Part shown: positions 49,370 through 59,858 of the stretch, piece after piece | Layout of the letters: each line of letters starts with the position of its first letter | How positions within the stretch are numbered: position 1 is the stretch's first letter | NCBI RefSeq assembly: GCF_000517425.1 | Contig: NZ_CP006569.1 | Span: forward strand, 372,001 to 436,000 | DNA from: Sodalis praecaptivus | Lineage (GTDB): Bacteria > Pseudomonadota > Gammaproteobacteria > Enterobacterales > Enterobacteriaceae | Direction: 5' to 3' | DNA length: 64,000 bases | The notes under the pieces: model-generated | Database searches by the model: none | Told to the model about the DNA's origin: nothing | What the model saw: only the letters and a program-made list of their open reading frames with translations | Position numbers and translations under genes: made by a program

Positions 49370-49520
49370 GCGTTACAGTTCATTTTGTCATAAGGATTGC
49401 TCGGGCCTGCACAGTTATACGGTTTGCGGCGGCAAAATGCCAGCCGCCCGGGTTCGTTAACCCTCGGCGTCGCTATGGTATATTGCCGTTATTGGCGATG
49501 TATTGCGACGATAGGTGACG

Positions 49521-49994
49521 ATGAAGAGCAACCTTATTACCCGTCAGGGCTACCGGGAATTACACGATGAGCTGGACCACCTGTGGAAACGCTACCGGCC
49601 GGAAATTACCGAAAAGGTGGCCTGGGCCGCCAGCCTCGGGGATCGTAGTGAAAATGCGGATTATCATTATAACAAGAAGATCCTGCGCGAGATTGACCGG
49701 CGGGTGCGTTATCTGCGTCGCGTGCTGAAAGAGGCGCGGGTGGTGGATTATTCCCCGCAGCAGGAGGGGCGGGTGTTTTTTGGCGCCTGGGTGGAGGTGG
49801 AAAGCCCGGAGGGGGAGACAAAACGCTTTCGTATCGCCGGTCCCGATGAAATCTACAAACATAAGGACTACATTTCCATCGACTCGCCTATGGCGCGCGC
49901 TTTAATAACAAAGGCGGTGGATGACGAGGCGGAGGTCATGACCCCCGGCGGGCGCCGCACCTGGTATATCACCGATATCGCCTACCGCGAATAA
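49521..49994 (+). CDS. greB: Transcript cleavage factor GreB
   Basis: GreB enters the secondary channel of stalled RNA polymerase and stimulates cleavage of backtracked RNA. The ATG at 49521 gives 157 residues (E. coli 158); GTG at 49515 is an alternative. The coiled-coil tip with the acidic residues is ASLGDRSENADYHYNKK, and the C-terminal FKBP-like domain has DYISIDSPMARAL. It is divergent from tex and about 240 bp ahead of ompR. Confidence 0.95.
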   Translation: MKSNLITRQGYRELHDELDHLWKRYRPEITEKVAWAASLGDRSENADYHYNKKILREIDRRVRYLRRVLKEARVVDYSPQQEGRVFFGAWVEVESPEGETKRFRIAGPDEIYKHKDYISIDSPMARALITKAVDDEAEVMTPGGRRTWYITDIAYRE

Positions 49995-50234
49995 TGCCCA
50001 CGGCAGGGTGACGCCGCCGTTAAACTGCGCACCGACGTGGACGTTAATTATTATTCGCGACGGCACGACAGATGTTATTATCGGGGTGATCAGGCGCGGA
50101 AAGTGTTGATAACTACGCATCTTCATATGCTTTGTAACAATTTCGCTTAGAATGGTCACCTGAAATCGCTGTCAGTGATCCACCGGTTTTTGAACAATAT
50201 CCTTTACGGGCGTTTCGCCTTTGGGAGAGAGACA

Positions 50235-52333
<2,099 letters not shown>

Positions 52334-52392
52334 GCGGTGGCTTGAGCCGAGTGCGCCGTCGCCGGGTCGGTCAACGTCAAACGCCAGATGAC

Positions 52393-52570
52393 ATGGCCGC
52401 ATGGCCGGCGGGCGGGTCAAAGCGCCACCCGCAAGAGAGCATGGTCGCATGTGGGCCAATCGGCGGTCGGTCAGCAAGATGGCATGACCCTATGCGGGCC
52501 GATCGGCGCGCGCAGGGCAAACGCCACACGCGTGACGGTATGGCTGCTTCCTGAGCGGCTGTCTTGCCAA
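52393..52570. repeat. Degenerate repeats between envZ and pckA
   Basis: The motif ATGGCCGCATG and close variants recur at about 52393, 52441, 52484 and 52540 (spacing 43-56 bp), with a related CGATCGGC/CAATCGGC element in between. The copies are poorly conserved. They fill much of the 276-bp gap between the convergent genes envZ and pckA. No clear terminator was seen for either gene. Confidence 0.5.
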
Positions 52571-52609
52571 GGTGTCACGGCGCGGGGGCTGACGCGCGGC
52601 CCAGCAAGT

Positions 52610-54229
52610 TCAGCGCTGCGGACCCGCGCTCACCAGCGCCGCCCCTGCCGGGGTGTCGGTAAATTTGGCGAAATTATCGCTAAAACGCTGGGCCAAATCT
52701 TCCGCCTTGGTCCGCCATTCGCCGGCATTGGCGTAGGTAGCGCGCGGGTCGAGGATCGCGCCGTCCACGCCCGGCAGCGCGGTAGGTATCGTAAGATTGA
52801 AGATAGGCAGGGTCGCCGTCGGCGCATCGTCAATATCGCCGCGTAAAATGGCGTTGATAATCGCCCGCGTGTCTTTGAGGGAGATCCGTTTACCGCTGCC
52901 GTTCCAGCCGGTATTGACCAAAAAGGCGCGGGCGCCGGCGGCGTTCATGCGTTTAGCCAGCACATCGGCGTAGGCGGTGGGATGCAGCGACAAAAATGCC
53001 GCGCCAAAGCAGGCGGAGAAGGTGGGCACCGGCGCCACCACGCCCCGCTCGGTCCCCGCCAGTTTGGCGGTAAAGCCGGACAGGAAATGATACTGCGCCT
53101 GTTCCATCGACAGGCTGGCGACCGGCGGTAAGACGCCAAAGGCATCCGCCGTCAGGAAAATGACGCGCGTTGCGTGTCCCGCGCGCGACACCGGTTTGAC
53201 GATATTCTCGATATGATCGATGGGATAAGAGACGCGGGCGTTTTCGGTCTTACTGCCGTCGTCGTAATCCACGCTGCCGTCCGCCCGCACCACCACATTT
53301 TCCAGCAGCGCGTTACGGCGAATCGCCTGATAAATCTCCGGCTCGGCCTCGGGGGAAAGGCGGATAGTTTTGGCGTAACAGCCCCCTTCAAAATTGAATA
53401 CGCCATCGTCGTCCCAGCCGTGTTCATCATCACCGATCAGACGGCGGCGCGGGTCGGTCGACAGCGTGGTTTTGCCGGTGCCGGAAAGGCCGAAGAACAG
53501 CGCGACATCCTCATCGGCGCCGACGTTGGCCGAACAGTGCATGGATGCGATCCCCTTTAGCGGCAGCAGGTAGTTCATTACCGAGAACAGCCCTTTTTTC
53601 ATTTCGCCGCCGTACCAGGTGCCGCCGATAAGCTGGATGCCTTCCGTGAGATTGAAAGCGACAAAGTTTTCTGAATGCAGGCCCTGTTCACGCCAGTCGG
53701 GGTTGGTGCATTTGGCGCCGTTAAGCACCACAAAATTCGGTTCAAAGCCGCGCAGCTCCTCGTCGCTTGGCCGGATGAACATATTTTTGACGAAGTGCGC
53801 CTGCCAGGCGACCTCGGTGACAAAACGCACCTTAAGTCGGCTATCCTCATTGGCACCGCAGAAAGCATCAATGACAAACAGGCGCTTGCCGCTAAGTTGC
53901 TGGCCGACCCGCTTTTTAAGGTGATCCCAGGTCTGCTGGTCAAGGGGATGATTGTCATTGGCGCCTTTGCCCTGATCGGACCACCACAGGGTGTCGCGGG
54001 TCTTAGCGTCACGCACCAGATACTTATCGAACGGCGACCGACCGGTGAAAATCCCGGTATCCACCGCCACCGCGCCCGATTGGGTAAGGGTTCCGCGTTC
54101 GAACCCGCTGAGGGCGGGGTCGGTCTCTTCTGCAAACAGTTGGTCGTAGTCTGGGTTGTACACCAGTTCGCGGCAGCCCGTTATTCCATAACTGAGCCAT
54201 TGCTGCGGGGTAATCCTCTCACTTACCAT
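52610..54229 (-). CDS. pckA: Phosphoenolpyruvate carboxykinase (ATP) PckA
   Basis: PckA converts oxaloacetate and ATP to phosphoenolpyruvate, the first gluconeogenic step. It has 539 residues (E. coli 540). The P-loop is [12 protein letters not shown], the metal and substrate residues lie in [11 protein letters not shown] and [14 protein letters not shown] precedes the ATG. A CRP-like site lies upstream. It converges with envZ, as in E. coli. Confidence 0.98.
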   Translation of the reverse strand: MVSERITPQQWLSYGITGCRELVYNPDYDQLFAEETDPALSGFERGTLTQSGAVAVDTGIFTGRSPFDKYLVRDAKTRDTLWWSDQGKGANDNHPLDQQTWDHLKKRVGQQLSGKRLFVIDAFCGANEDSRLKVRFVTEVAWQAHFVKNMFIRPSDEELRGFEPNFVVLNGAKCTNPDWREQGLHSENFVAFNLTEGIQLIGGTWYGGEMKKGLFSVMNYLLPLKGIASMHCSANVGADEDVALFFGLSGTGKTTLSTDPRRRLIGDDEHGWDDDGVFNFEGGCYAKTIRLSPEAEPEIYQAIRRNALLENVVVRADGSVDYDDGSKTENARVSYPIDHIENIVKPVSRAGHATRVIFLTADAFGVLPPVASLSMEQAQYHFLSGFTAKLAGTERGVVAPVPTFSACFGAAFLSLHPTAYADVLAKRMNAAGARAFLVNTGWNGSGKRISLKDTRAIINAILRGDIDDAPTATLPIFNLTIPTALPGVDGAILDPRATYANAGEWRTKAEDLAQRFSDNFAKFTDTPAGAALVSAGPQR

Positions 54230-54339
54230 GTCACTGCTCCTTAGTTCAATAAGTATCGTTAGCGATTGTAGGGGTTAGCGGTGGGCGCGCCGAGAGATAA
54301 ATCAAGGATTGACCTGACCGGGCAGGCTTTAAGTTATTT

Positions 54340-54355
54340 TGTGAATGGGCGCACG
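54340..54355 (-). promoter_or_regulatory. Possible CRP site ahead of pckA
   Basis: TGTGAATGGGCGCACG has one perfect half (TGTGA) and a weak second half (GCACG for TCACA) at the correct spacing, about 110 bp upstream of pckA. CRP activation of pckA is known in E. coli; this match is only suggestive. Confidence 0.3.
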
Positions 54356-54424
54356 GAAAATAAGTTATTACCTTAACATATGCCGCCGAAGAGGCAATCG
54401 TCCGGCGGGGTAATAGGTTAAATC

Positions 54425-55303
54425 CTAGGCCTGTGGCGCGCGACCTTCCGCCGCCTGCCGCTGTAGGGCCGCGATGGCGTCGGCGTCAAAACGGTAATGG
54501 CTGCCGCAAAAATCGCAATGCATATCCACTTCGCCGTCCTGCTCGAGCATGTCGTTCAACTCCTGTTCGCCCAGGGTAATCAGCGCGTCGGCGCAGCGCT
54601 GGCGGGAGCAGGTACAGAGGAATTGCACCGATTGCGGCGGGTAAACCGTCACCTCATCTTGATGATAGAGGCGGTATAAAACGTCGTTGGCCGGCAGAGC
54701 GAACAATTCGTTGCCCTTCACCGTTGCGGTGAGCTGCGCCAAATGGTCGAAATCATCGGCGCGGGTATCCTGGCCGGGCAATACTTGCAGCAGCAGGCCG
54801 GCGGCGGCCACCTGACCCTGATGCTCGCCGGTGCGGATAAACAGTCGCGTCGGCAACTGCTCCGATTGCAGGAAGTAGTTTTCCAGACAGTCCGCCAGAT
54901 GAGGACCTTCCAGACCGACCACCCCCTGATACCGCTCGCCCTCGGCGGGCGTCAGCGTGATGACCAGATAGCCATTGCCCACCATTTGCGCCAGGGTGGC
55001 GTCAGCGGCGATTTCGCCGTCGACACGCGCCAGCCCGCGCATATTCTGCCGATCGTCGCCGTTAATCACCGCCAGACGCAACGGGCCGTCCCCCTGCAAC
55101 TGGACGGTGATTTCGCCGGTAAACTTCAGCGTGGCGGTAAGCAGGCTGGTTGCCACCAGAAGTTCCCCTAACAGCGTTTTCACCGCCGGCGGGTAGTTGT
55201 GTTGGCCCAGCACCTGCCGGTAGGTTTCCTGTAATGACACCAGTTCACCCCTGACGGAATATTTTTCAAAAAGATAACGGTGTAGCTGGTCTTGATGGGT
55301 CAT
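54425..55303 (-). CDS. hslO: Redox-regulated chaperonin HslO (Hsp33)
   Basis: Hsp33 is a holdase activated when oxidation releases zinc and unfolds its linker. The 292 residues equal the E. coli length. The zinc-binding cysteines are C230, C232, C263 and C266 (CTC and CDFC pairs); an extra C237 follows. The start is the ATG at 55303. It follows hslR after 32 bases in the yrfG-hslR-hslO order. Confidence 0.96.
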   Translation of the reverse strand: MTHQDQLHRYLFEKYSVRGELVSLQETYRQVLGQHNYPPAVKTLLGELLVATSLLTATLKFTGEITVQLQGDGPLRLAVINGDDRQNMRGLARVDGEIAADATLAQMVGNGYLVITLTPAEGERYQGVVGLEGPHLADCLENYFLQSEQLPTRLFIRTGEHQGQVAAAGLLLQVLPGQDTRADDFDHLAQLTATVKGNELFALPANDVLYRLYHQDEVTVYPPQSVQFLCTCSRQRCADALITLGEQELNDMLEQDGEVDMHCDFCGSHYRFDADAIAALQRQAAEGRAPQA

Positions 55304-55335
55304 TATGGTCTCTCATGCCTGCGGCGCCGGGCGGG

Positions 55336-55758
55336 TTATTGCGCCTCACCCGGTTCGCCATATTTAAATTTAATCAGATTGCGGCGTTCTTTTTTATCCG
55401 GGCGCCTGTCCGGATGGGGCATCGTAAGGGCATTTTGCTTGCGCGCTTCGGCCATTTTCTCCCGCTTGGCGATGCTGGCATCGGTCTCCTGATACAGCTG
55501 CTGCGCATCGCTGGCCGGGCGGCGCTGATCGCTAATGGCGCGCACGCTCACCTGACGTTCGTCATTGCCTTGACGCAGCGTGATCTCCGCGCCCAGCTCC
55601 ATCGTTTTGCCCGGTTTGCTGCGCTGTCCATTGTAATGAACTTTGCCCCCTTCAATCATTTCGCGGGCCAGCGCGCGGGTTTTATAAAAACGCGCCGCCC
55701 ACAGCCACTTATCCAGCCGCACGGCCGGAATCTCGCCGTTAACGTCTTTGGGTTTCAT
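55336..55758 (-). CDS. hslR: Ribosome-associated heat shock protein HslR (Hsp15)
   Basis: Hsp15 binds free 50S subunits carrying nascent chains and helps recycle them. The protein has 140 residues (E. coli 133). The N-terminal S4 domain VRLDKWLWAARFYKTRALAREMIEGGKVHYNG is complete; the tail is strongly basic (DRRPDKKERRNLIKFKYGEPGEAQ). GGAGGTG precedes the ATG, and the start overlaps the yrfG stop by four bases. Confidence 0.95.
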   Translation of the reverse strand: MKPKDVNGEIPAVRLDKWLWAARFYKTRALAREMIEGGKVHYNGQRSKPGKTMELGAEITLRQGNDERQVSVRAISDQRRPASDAQQLYQETDASIAKREKMAEARKQNALTMPHPDRRPDKKERRNLIKFKYGEPGEAQ

Positions 55759-56453
55759 TTCACCTCCTGGGTGTCAGGCGCCATGCCGGCCAGCGCGGGC
55801 AGCAGCGCGCGGTAATCGCTCAGCGCCGGATGCCGCCGGAACGTCTGGGGCGCCAGCCCGGAATCGGGATTGCTGACGCCAAGACAATAGCGGATACCAA
55901 AGCGGCTGGCCGCATCAAGGATCGGCTCACTGTCGTCGATAAACAGCGTCCGCGCCGGATCAAAACCGGTATGCTCGCGGACGCGCCGCCACAATTGCTG
56001 ATCTTCCTTGGGATAACCAAATGTATGGGTGGAAAGTAATAAATCAAGGTGCTGGCCTAAACCGGTGTGGCGCATTTTTACCGCCAGGCCATCGGGATGC
56101 GCATTGGTCAGCAGGATAGAGCGACGGCCGTGCTGGCGCAACGCGGCCAGCAGCGGCAGCGTGTCGTCGCGCAGCCGCACGGTATGGCCAAGCTCGGCGG
56201 TCATGGCGGCGATATCCAGCGCCAGCCGCCGATGCCAATAATCAAAGCAGTACCAATTCAAGGTATGGCGCACGCTGTGATACTCCAGATCTATCAGCGC
56301 GCCGGCCTCATCTGGGGTGATGCCGCGTTGCCGGCTGAGGGCCGCCGGTACGCGAGACAGCCAGAAGTCGCGATCGAAGGCTAAATCCAGCAGCGTCCCG
56401 TCCATATCAAGAATAACGGTATCAATATGGCGCCAGTCGATTGCTGCGGACAT
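55755..56453 (-). CDS. yrfG: HAD-family GMP/IMP nucleotidase YrfG
   Basis: A haloacid-dehalogenase phosphatase of 232 residues (E. coli 222) that dephosphorylates purine nucleoside monophosphates in vitro. Motif I is ILDMDGTLLDLAFD with nucleophile D16; motif II is LLTNAH and motif IV is FIDDSEPI. It overlaps hslR by four bases. A 42-43 bp repeat lies in the 200-bp gap to igaA. The length fits the family, with a slightly longer C-terminus. Confidence 0.93.
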   Translation of the reverse strand: MSAAIDWRHIDTVILDMDGTLLDLAFDRDFWLSRVPAALSRQRGITPDEAGALIDLEYHSVRHTLNWYCFDYWHRRLALDIAAMTAELGHTVRLRDDTLPLLAALRQHGRRSILLTNAHPDGLAVKMRHTGLGQHLDLLLSTHTFGYPKEDQQLWRRVREHTGFDPARTLFIDDSEPILDAASRFGIRYCLGVSNPDSGLAPQTFRRHPALSDYRALLPALAGMAPDTQEVK

Positions 56454-56537
56454 GCGGACTCCAGGACGTAAGCGGAATAAGGGAACAGGGCCGTGGCCTA
56501 ACGGCGAACGGTCAGATCAGTTTTCAGGGTAGCATAT

Positions 56538-56656
56538 TTGCCGCCCAAGCGGGGGCCGCAGTGCCCGACGGTGAGCCGCCTTGCCGCCTGAGTGGGGGCC
56601 GCAGTGCGCGCATTAAGCCGCTTGGGCGTCTGAGCGGAGGCCGCAATGGGCGGCAG
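56538..56656. repeat. Three 42-43 bp tandem repeats at the igaA 3' end
   Basis: Copies start at about 56538, 56581 and 56622. The shared core is TTGCCGCC-N2-AGYGGGGGCCGCAGTG; the first two copies are nearly identical over 27 bp and the third is diverged. The array touches the igaA stop codon. Confidence 0.75.
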
Positions 56657-58792
56657 TTAGCTCCGCCAGACGCGGTTGCCGCCCGAGGACACCGCCTCGT
56701 GGTTAAAACAGCCATCATAATAGCGTTGGATATCCCGCGCCCGGCGTCGTCCGTTGTGCAGGCGACGTATCAGCAAAATGGTGTTAAACGCGGCGACCGT
56801 CAGCAGCAGCAACAGCAACAGCGTGGCGCCCACGTTTCGCCACAGAGAGACTCTTTCGGGCTCGCTGTGCAGCGCGATGTGGCGGGTGCCGTTGGCGTCG
56901 ACGGTGATATTGGTGATAACGCCCTCGGCGTTAAACGGCGTGTGCAGCAACTGGCTAGACAACCGTTGCAGCTCGTGCCATTGCGCCAGGCCGGCGTAAT
57001 CATTGAAGCTCGCGCCGGGGGGAGGGGTCTCCACCAGCTGTTTATCTTCGTCGCTGCGGATCAAAAAACCGCCCGGCGGCGGGCTGTTAAGCGCGTTAGT
57101 GGCGTTACGCGTTTCGCTGGTAAAATAGTAGGCGGCGGCGGCGTTGACCAGCCCTTCCAGCGTATCGGCGCTTACGGGACGCAGCAGGACATTAATGCCT
57201 TTCAATGAACCCGCGCGGGCACGTTTGACGATGGTCGGCCAGTCGCGACCGTTGGCCAAATTCACCAGCGCCGCCTGTAGTCTTTGACAAGGGGCGGCGT
57301 CATCCTGACATAACGCCTGGGTCTTCAGCACGATGTCGCTGAAATCATCAAGCAGTATCATGCCAGATTTTTGAATGGCGGAGGCCAGCCCCGGCGTGAT
57401 TTTATTTTCGTTGTCCTGGACCGGATGCAGCTGATTGTTCACCACCGCCAGCAGCGCTTCGGCGCGATCGACCGTATCGGATTCCGGCATCGGCAGCGGT
57501 ACGGCGTTGTTCCAATAAATGGCCGAGCAATCGAAAGGGAAAAACGGTGTCTGGCTGCCGTCGCTCTGGATATAGCACATACCGGTGCCCCGGGCCGAAA
57601 GGGTATCGCCGATGCGCAGCGAGGCCTGGTTCAAGGCGGCGACGCTGTCGACGCGCACCGTTTGCGCGCCCTGTAGCCAGGCAACGCTCAGCTTCAGCGG
57701 CAGCGAGAGCGGCACATAAGCCAACAGCAACGCCAGGACCAACAGCGAACTGCACAGCATTATCAGATTCCCGCCCCAGCGCTGTAGGGGGAAATAGCTT
57801 ACTTCATCATGTAGCGAGAGATAGCGTCCCTGGCGCACCACCTGGCTGTTGACATAAATATCGATGTCGGTTTTCTGGTCCAGATCGCGGGCAATATACG
57901 GCTGCCAATGTGCCGGGTATTTAAGATCGAGGCTGCCGAGGGAAATATTGCTGATGCTGCCCTGGCCGGATTCGCCGAATAGCCCCCAACGCCGTGGGAT
58001 CCCGCGCAGGCAGTGGATATCCTGGCGGTTGCGCGGCGGCGTCGGGCGAAACCGCAGCCACGCGGCCAGCGCGGCGGGCAACCCGGCCAGCGCCGCCAGC
58101 CAGGCCTGGGCCACGATGGGCGCCAGCAGGCTCAGCAGTATCAACAGCAGCGCCGCGCTGCAAAGCAACGCTTCGCGTCGCCCGGAAGGACGACTGATGG
58201 CCCGCTCCTGCGGCGTTTCCTTGCGCACTTTGAGCAACTCTACCTGTTCGTTGCCCTGCTCGCGCATCGAAGAATTGGGTACCGCCGCGCGCGCCGGCGC
58301 CGGCGCCATCGCGGACGGCGCGTAATTCACCAGCGAATGGCCGTTGAGGGAGATCACCAGCGGCATGCTGTCGGTCCGTATCAGCTCAACATGGTTCTCT
58401 TCGGCGATGAATTGTTCCCATTGCGCCGGCAAATGAATTTCGATGTTGTCGAGATAGTAACGCCATTTATGCGGCGCATCGGTCGCCAGGCCATAACGGG
58501 TGATGGCGTGGGTAACAGAATAGACATTTTCGCTGCGCGGCGTCAGCGGAGCGCCCGCCGCCGCGGGCTCCGGCGCGCTCAGCGGCGTGGCGCCCGCCAG
58601 CGGCTGGCTATGATGTAAGTAATGCTCGATGGCCGCGCGCTCTTCCGCCGTCAGCTTGCGCGGAAAGGGTTGAATGAACGACAGACGTTTGACGGAGACA
58701 GGGCGGGCACGCCGGCGATAATAGCGCCAGCCGACAACCAAAACCATCGCACAGGCAAGCACGCCAGCCAATACAAAGACGATTGCGCTCAT
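56657..58792 (-). CDS. igaA: IgaA/UmoB/YrfF, inner-membrane repressor of the Rcs system
   Basis: IgaA restrains the Rcs envelope-stress phosphorelay through RcsD and is signalled by RcsF. From the ATG at 58792 the protein has 711 residues, exactly the E. coli length; five upstream codons are excluded. Membrane segments lie at the N-terminus (about 5-25), in the 210-255 region, at about 340-365 and near 650-670, with the large periplasmic domain between the last two. GTPRRWGLFGE is seen here as GIPRRWGLFGE. It is divergent from nudE. Confidence 0.94.
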   Translation of the reverse strand: MSAIVFVLAGVLACAMVLVVGWRYYRRRARPVSVKRLSFIQPFPRKLTAEERAAIEHYLHHSQPLAGATPLSAPEPAAAGAPLTPRSENVYSVTHAITRYGLATDAPHKWRYYLDNIEIHLPAQWEQFIAEENHVELIRTDSMPLVISLNGHSLVNYAPSAMAPAPARAAVPNSSMREQGNEQVELLKVRKETPQERAISRPSGRREALLCSAALLLILLSLLAPIVAQAWLAALAGLPAALAAWLRFRPTPPRNRQDIHCLRGIPRRWGLFGESGQGSISNISLGSLDLKYPAHWQPYIARDLDQKTDIDIYVNSQVVRQGRYLSLHDEVSYFPLQRWGGNLIMLCSSLLVLALLLAYVPLSLPLKLSVAWLQGAQTVRVDSVAALNQASLRIGDTLSARGTGMCYIQSDGSQTPFFPFDCSAIYWNNAVPLPMPESDTVDRAEALLAVVNNQLHPVQDNENKITPGLASAIQKSGMILLDDFSDIVLKTQALCQDDAAPCQRLQAALVNLANGRDWPTIVKRARAGSLKGINVLLRPVSADTLEGLVNAAAAYYFTSETRNATNALNSPPPGGFLIRSDEDKQLVETPPPGASFNDYAGLAQWHELQRLSSQLLHTPFNAEGVITNITVDANGTRHIALHSEPERVSLWRNVGATLLLLLLLTVAAFNTILLIRRLHNGRRRARDIQRYYDGCFNHEAVSSGGNRVWRS

Positions 58793-59143
58793 GCTAACCC
58801 CACCCACAACCTCATAAATACCACACCAAAATTAACTGTCGCTGCAAGGACTCACGCCGGTGCTGCTGCTCAAATGGGCCTGCGGCGGGCGCAGGAAGTC
58901 ATCGGCGTAAAACAGGCATAGTAACCGATACTAGGGGGAGGGTAACAAGCCCACTGTTGCGGATATATCAGCATTTTCCTATTTTATTCGCCGTTTGCCA
59001 GATTTGTGCGCCACCGTTTTGACGGCATGAGAAGGGCGTTCGCGCAGACAGGTTGCGGCCTGGTCCCTTATTAACGCACAATGTTGACCAACCCGATGGC
59101 CGGGCGTCCCCTGGTCCTCCTGTGCGCAATCTGCGGGAACGAT
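58793..59143. other. 351-bp gap between igaA and nudE
   Basis: This region must contain the divergent igaA and nudE promoters. I see no operator, repeat or RNA gene that I can support. Confidence 0.4.
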
Positions 59144-59707
59144 ATGGATAAGAATCTGCAAAAACCCAAAATACATCGCGTGGCGACCGTTGCCCAGTCC
59201 CGCCTGTTCACCGTTGAATCCGTCGATCTGGAGTTCAGCAATGGCGCGCGGCGGGTGTATGAGCGCATGAAGCCTTCCCAGCGCGAGGCGGTGATGATCG
59301 TGCCGGTGCTGGATGACCATCTGTTGCTGATCCGCGAGTACGGCGCCGGCATTGAGGATTACGAGCTGGGTTTTCCAAAAGGGCTTATTGACCCCGGCGA
59401 AGGGGTGATGGAGGCGGCCAATCGCGAACTGATGGAGGAAGCGGGCTTTGGCGGGCGCGCCTTTACCTTTTTGCGTCGCCTGAGTATGGCGCCGTCCTAT
59501 TTCTCCAGCAAAATGCATATTGTGGTAGCACAGGATCTTTATCCCCAGCGCCTACAGGGGGACGAGCCGGAGCCGCTGCCGCTGGTGCGATGGCCGATAA
59601 GCCGTATGCTGGCGTTGCTGGATGAACCTGATTTTTGCGAGGCGCGCAATGTGAGCGCGCTGTTTCTCGCTCATGCCTGGCTCAATCAGGCGCCGCGGCC
59701 AAAATAA
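59144..59707 (+). CDS. nudE: ADP compounds hydrolase NudE
   Basis: A Nudix hydrolase of 187 residues (E. coli 186) acting on ADP-ribose, NADH and diadenosine polyphosphates. The Nudix box is GLIDPGEGVMEAANRELMEEAGF with the full GX5EX7REUXEEXGU pattern. I start at ATG 59144 (MDKNLQKPK), which matches the family; the frame is open to 59081. It converges with mrcA; a short hairpin GCGCCC/GGGCGC (59718-59731) lies just after its stop, without a T-run. Confidence 0.95.
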   Translation: MDKNLQKPKIHRVATVAQSRLFTVESVDLEFSNGARRVYERMKPSQREAVMIVPVLDDHLLLIREYGAGIEDYELGFPKGLIDPGEGVMEAANRELMEEAGFGGRAFTFLRRLSMAPSYFSSKMHIVVAQDLYPQRLQGDEPEPLPLVRWPISRMLALLDEPDFCEARNVSALFLAHAWLNQAPRPK

Positions 59708-59858
59708 CCCCTCCCAGGCGCCCTCGGGCGCTGTGGTCAAAATAGATCCTGCCGGCGCATCAATCGTCGAGGCGAACAGAGCCCATTCCCGACGCAATCC
59801 GGCGTCGCGGGGAATACCTTGGCCGGGCCTAAATACCTTCGCCCGGCGCGGCGCTCAA

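Noticed and set aside
59718-59731. GCGCCC/GGGCGC hairpin as a terminator between nudE and mrcA
   Set aside because: The stem is six pairs with a 2-nt loop, too tight as drawn, and no T-run follows on either strand.
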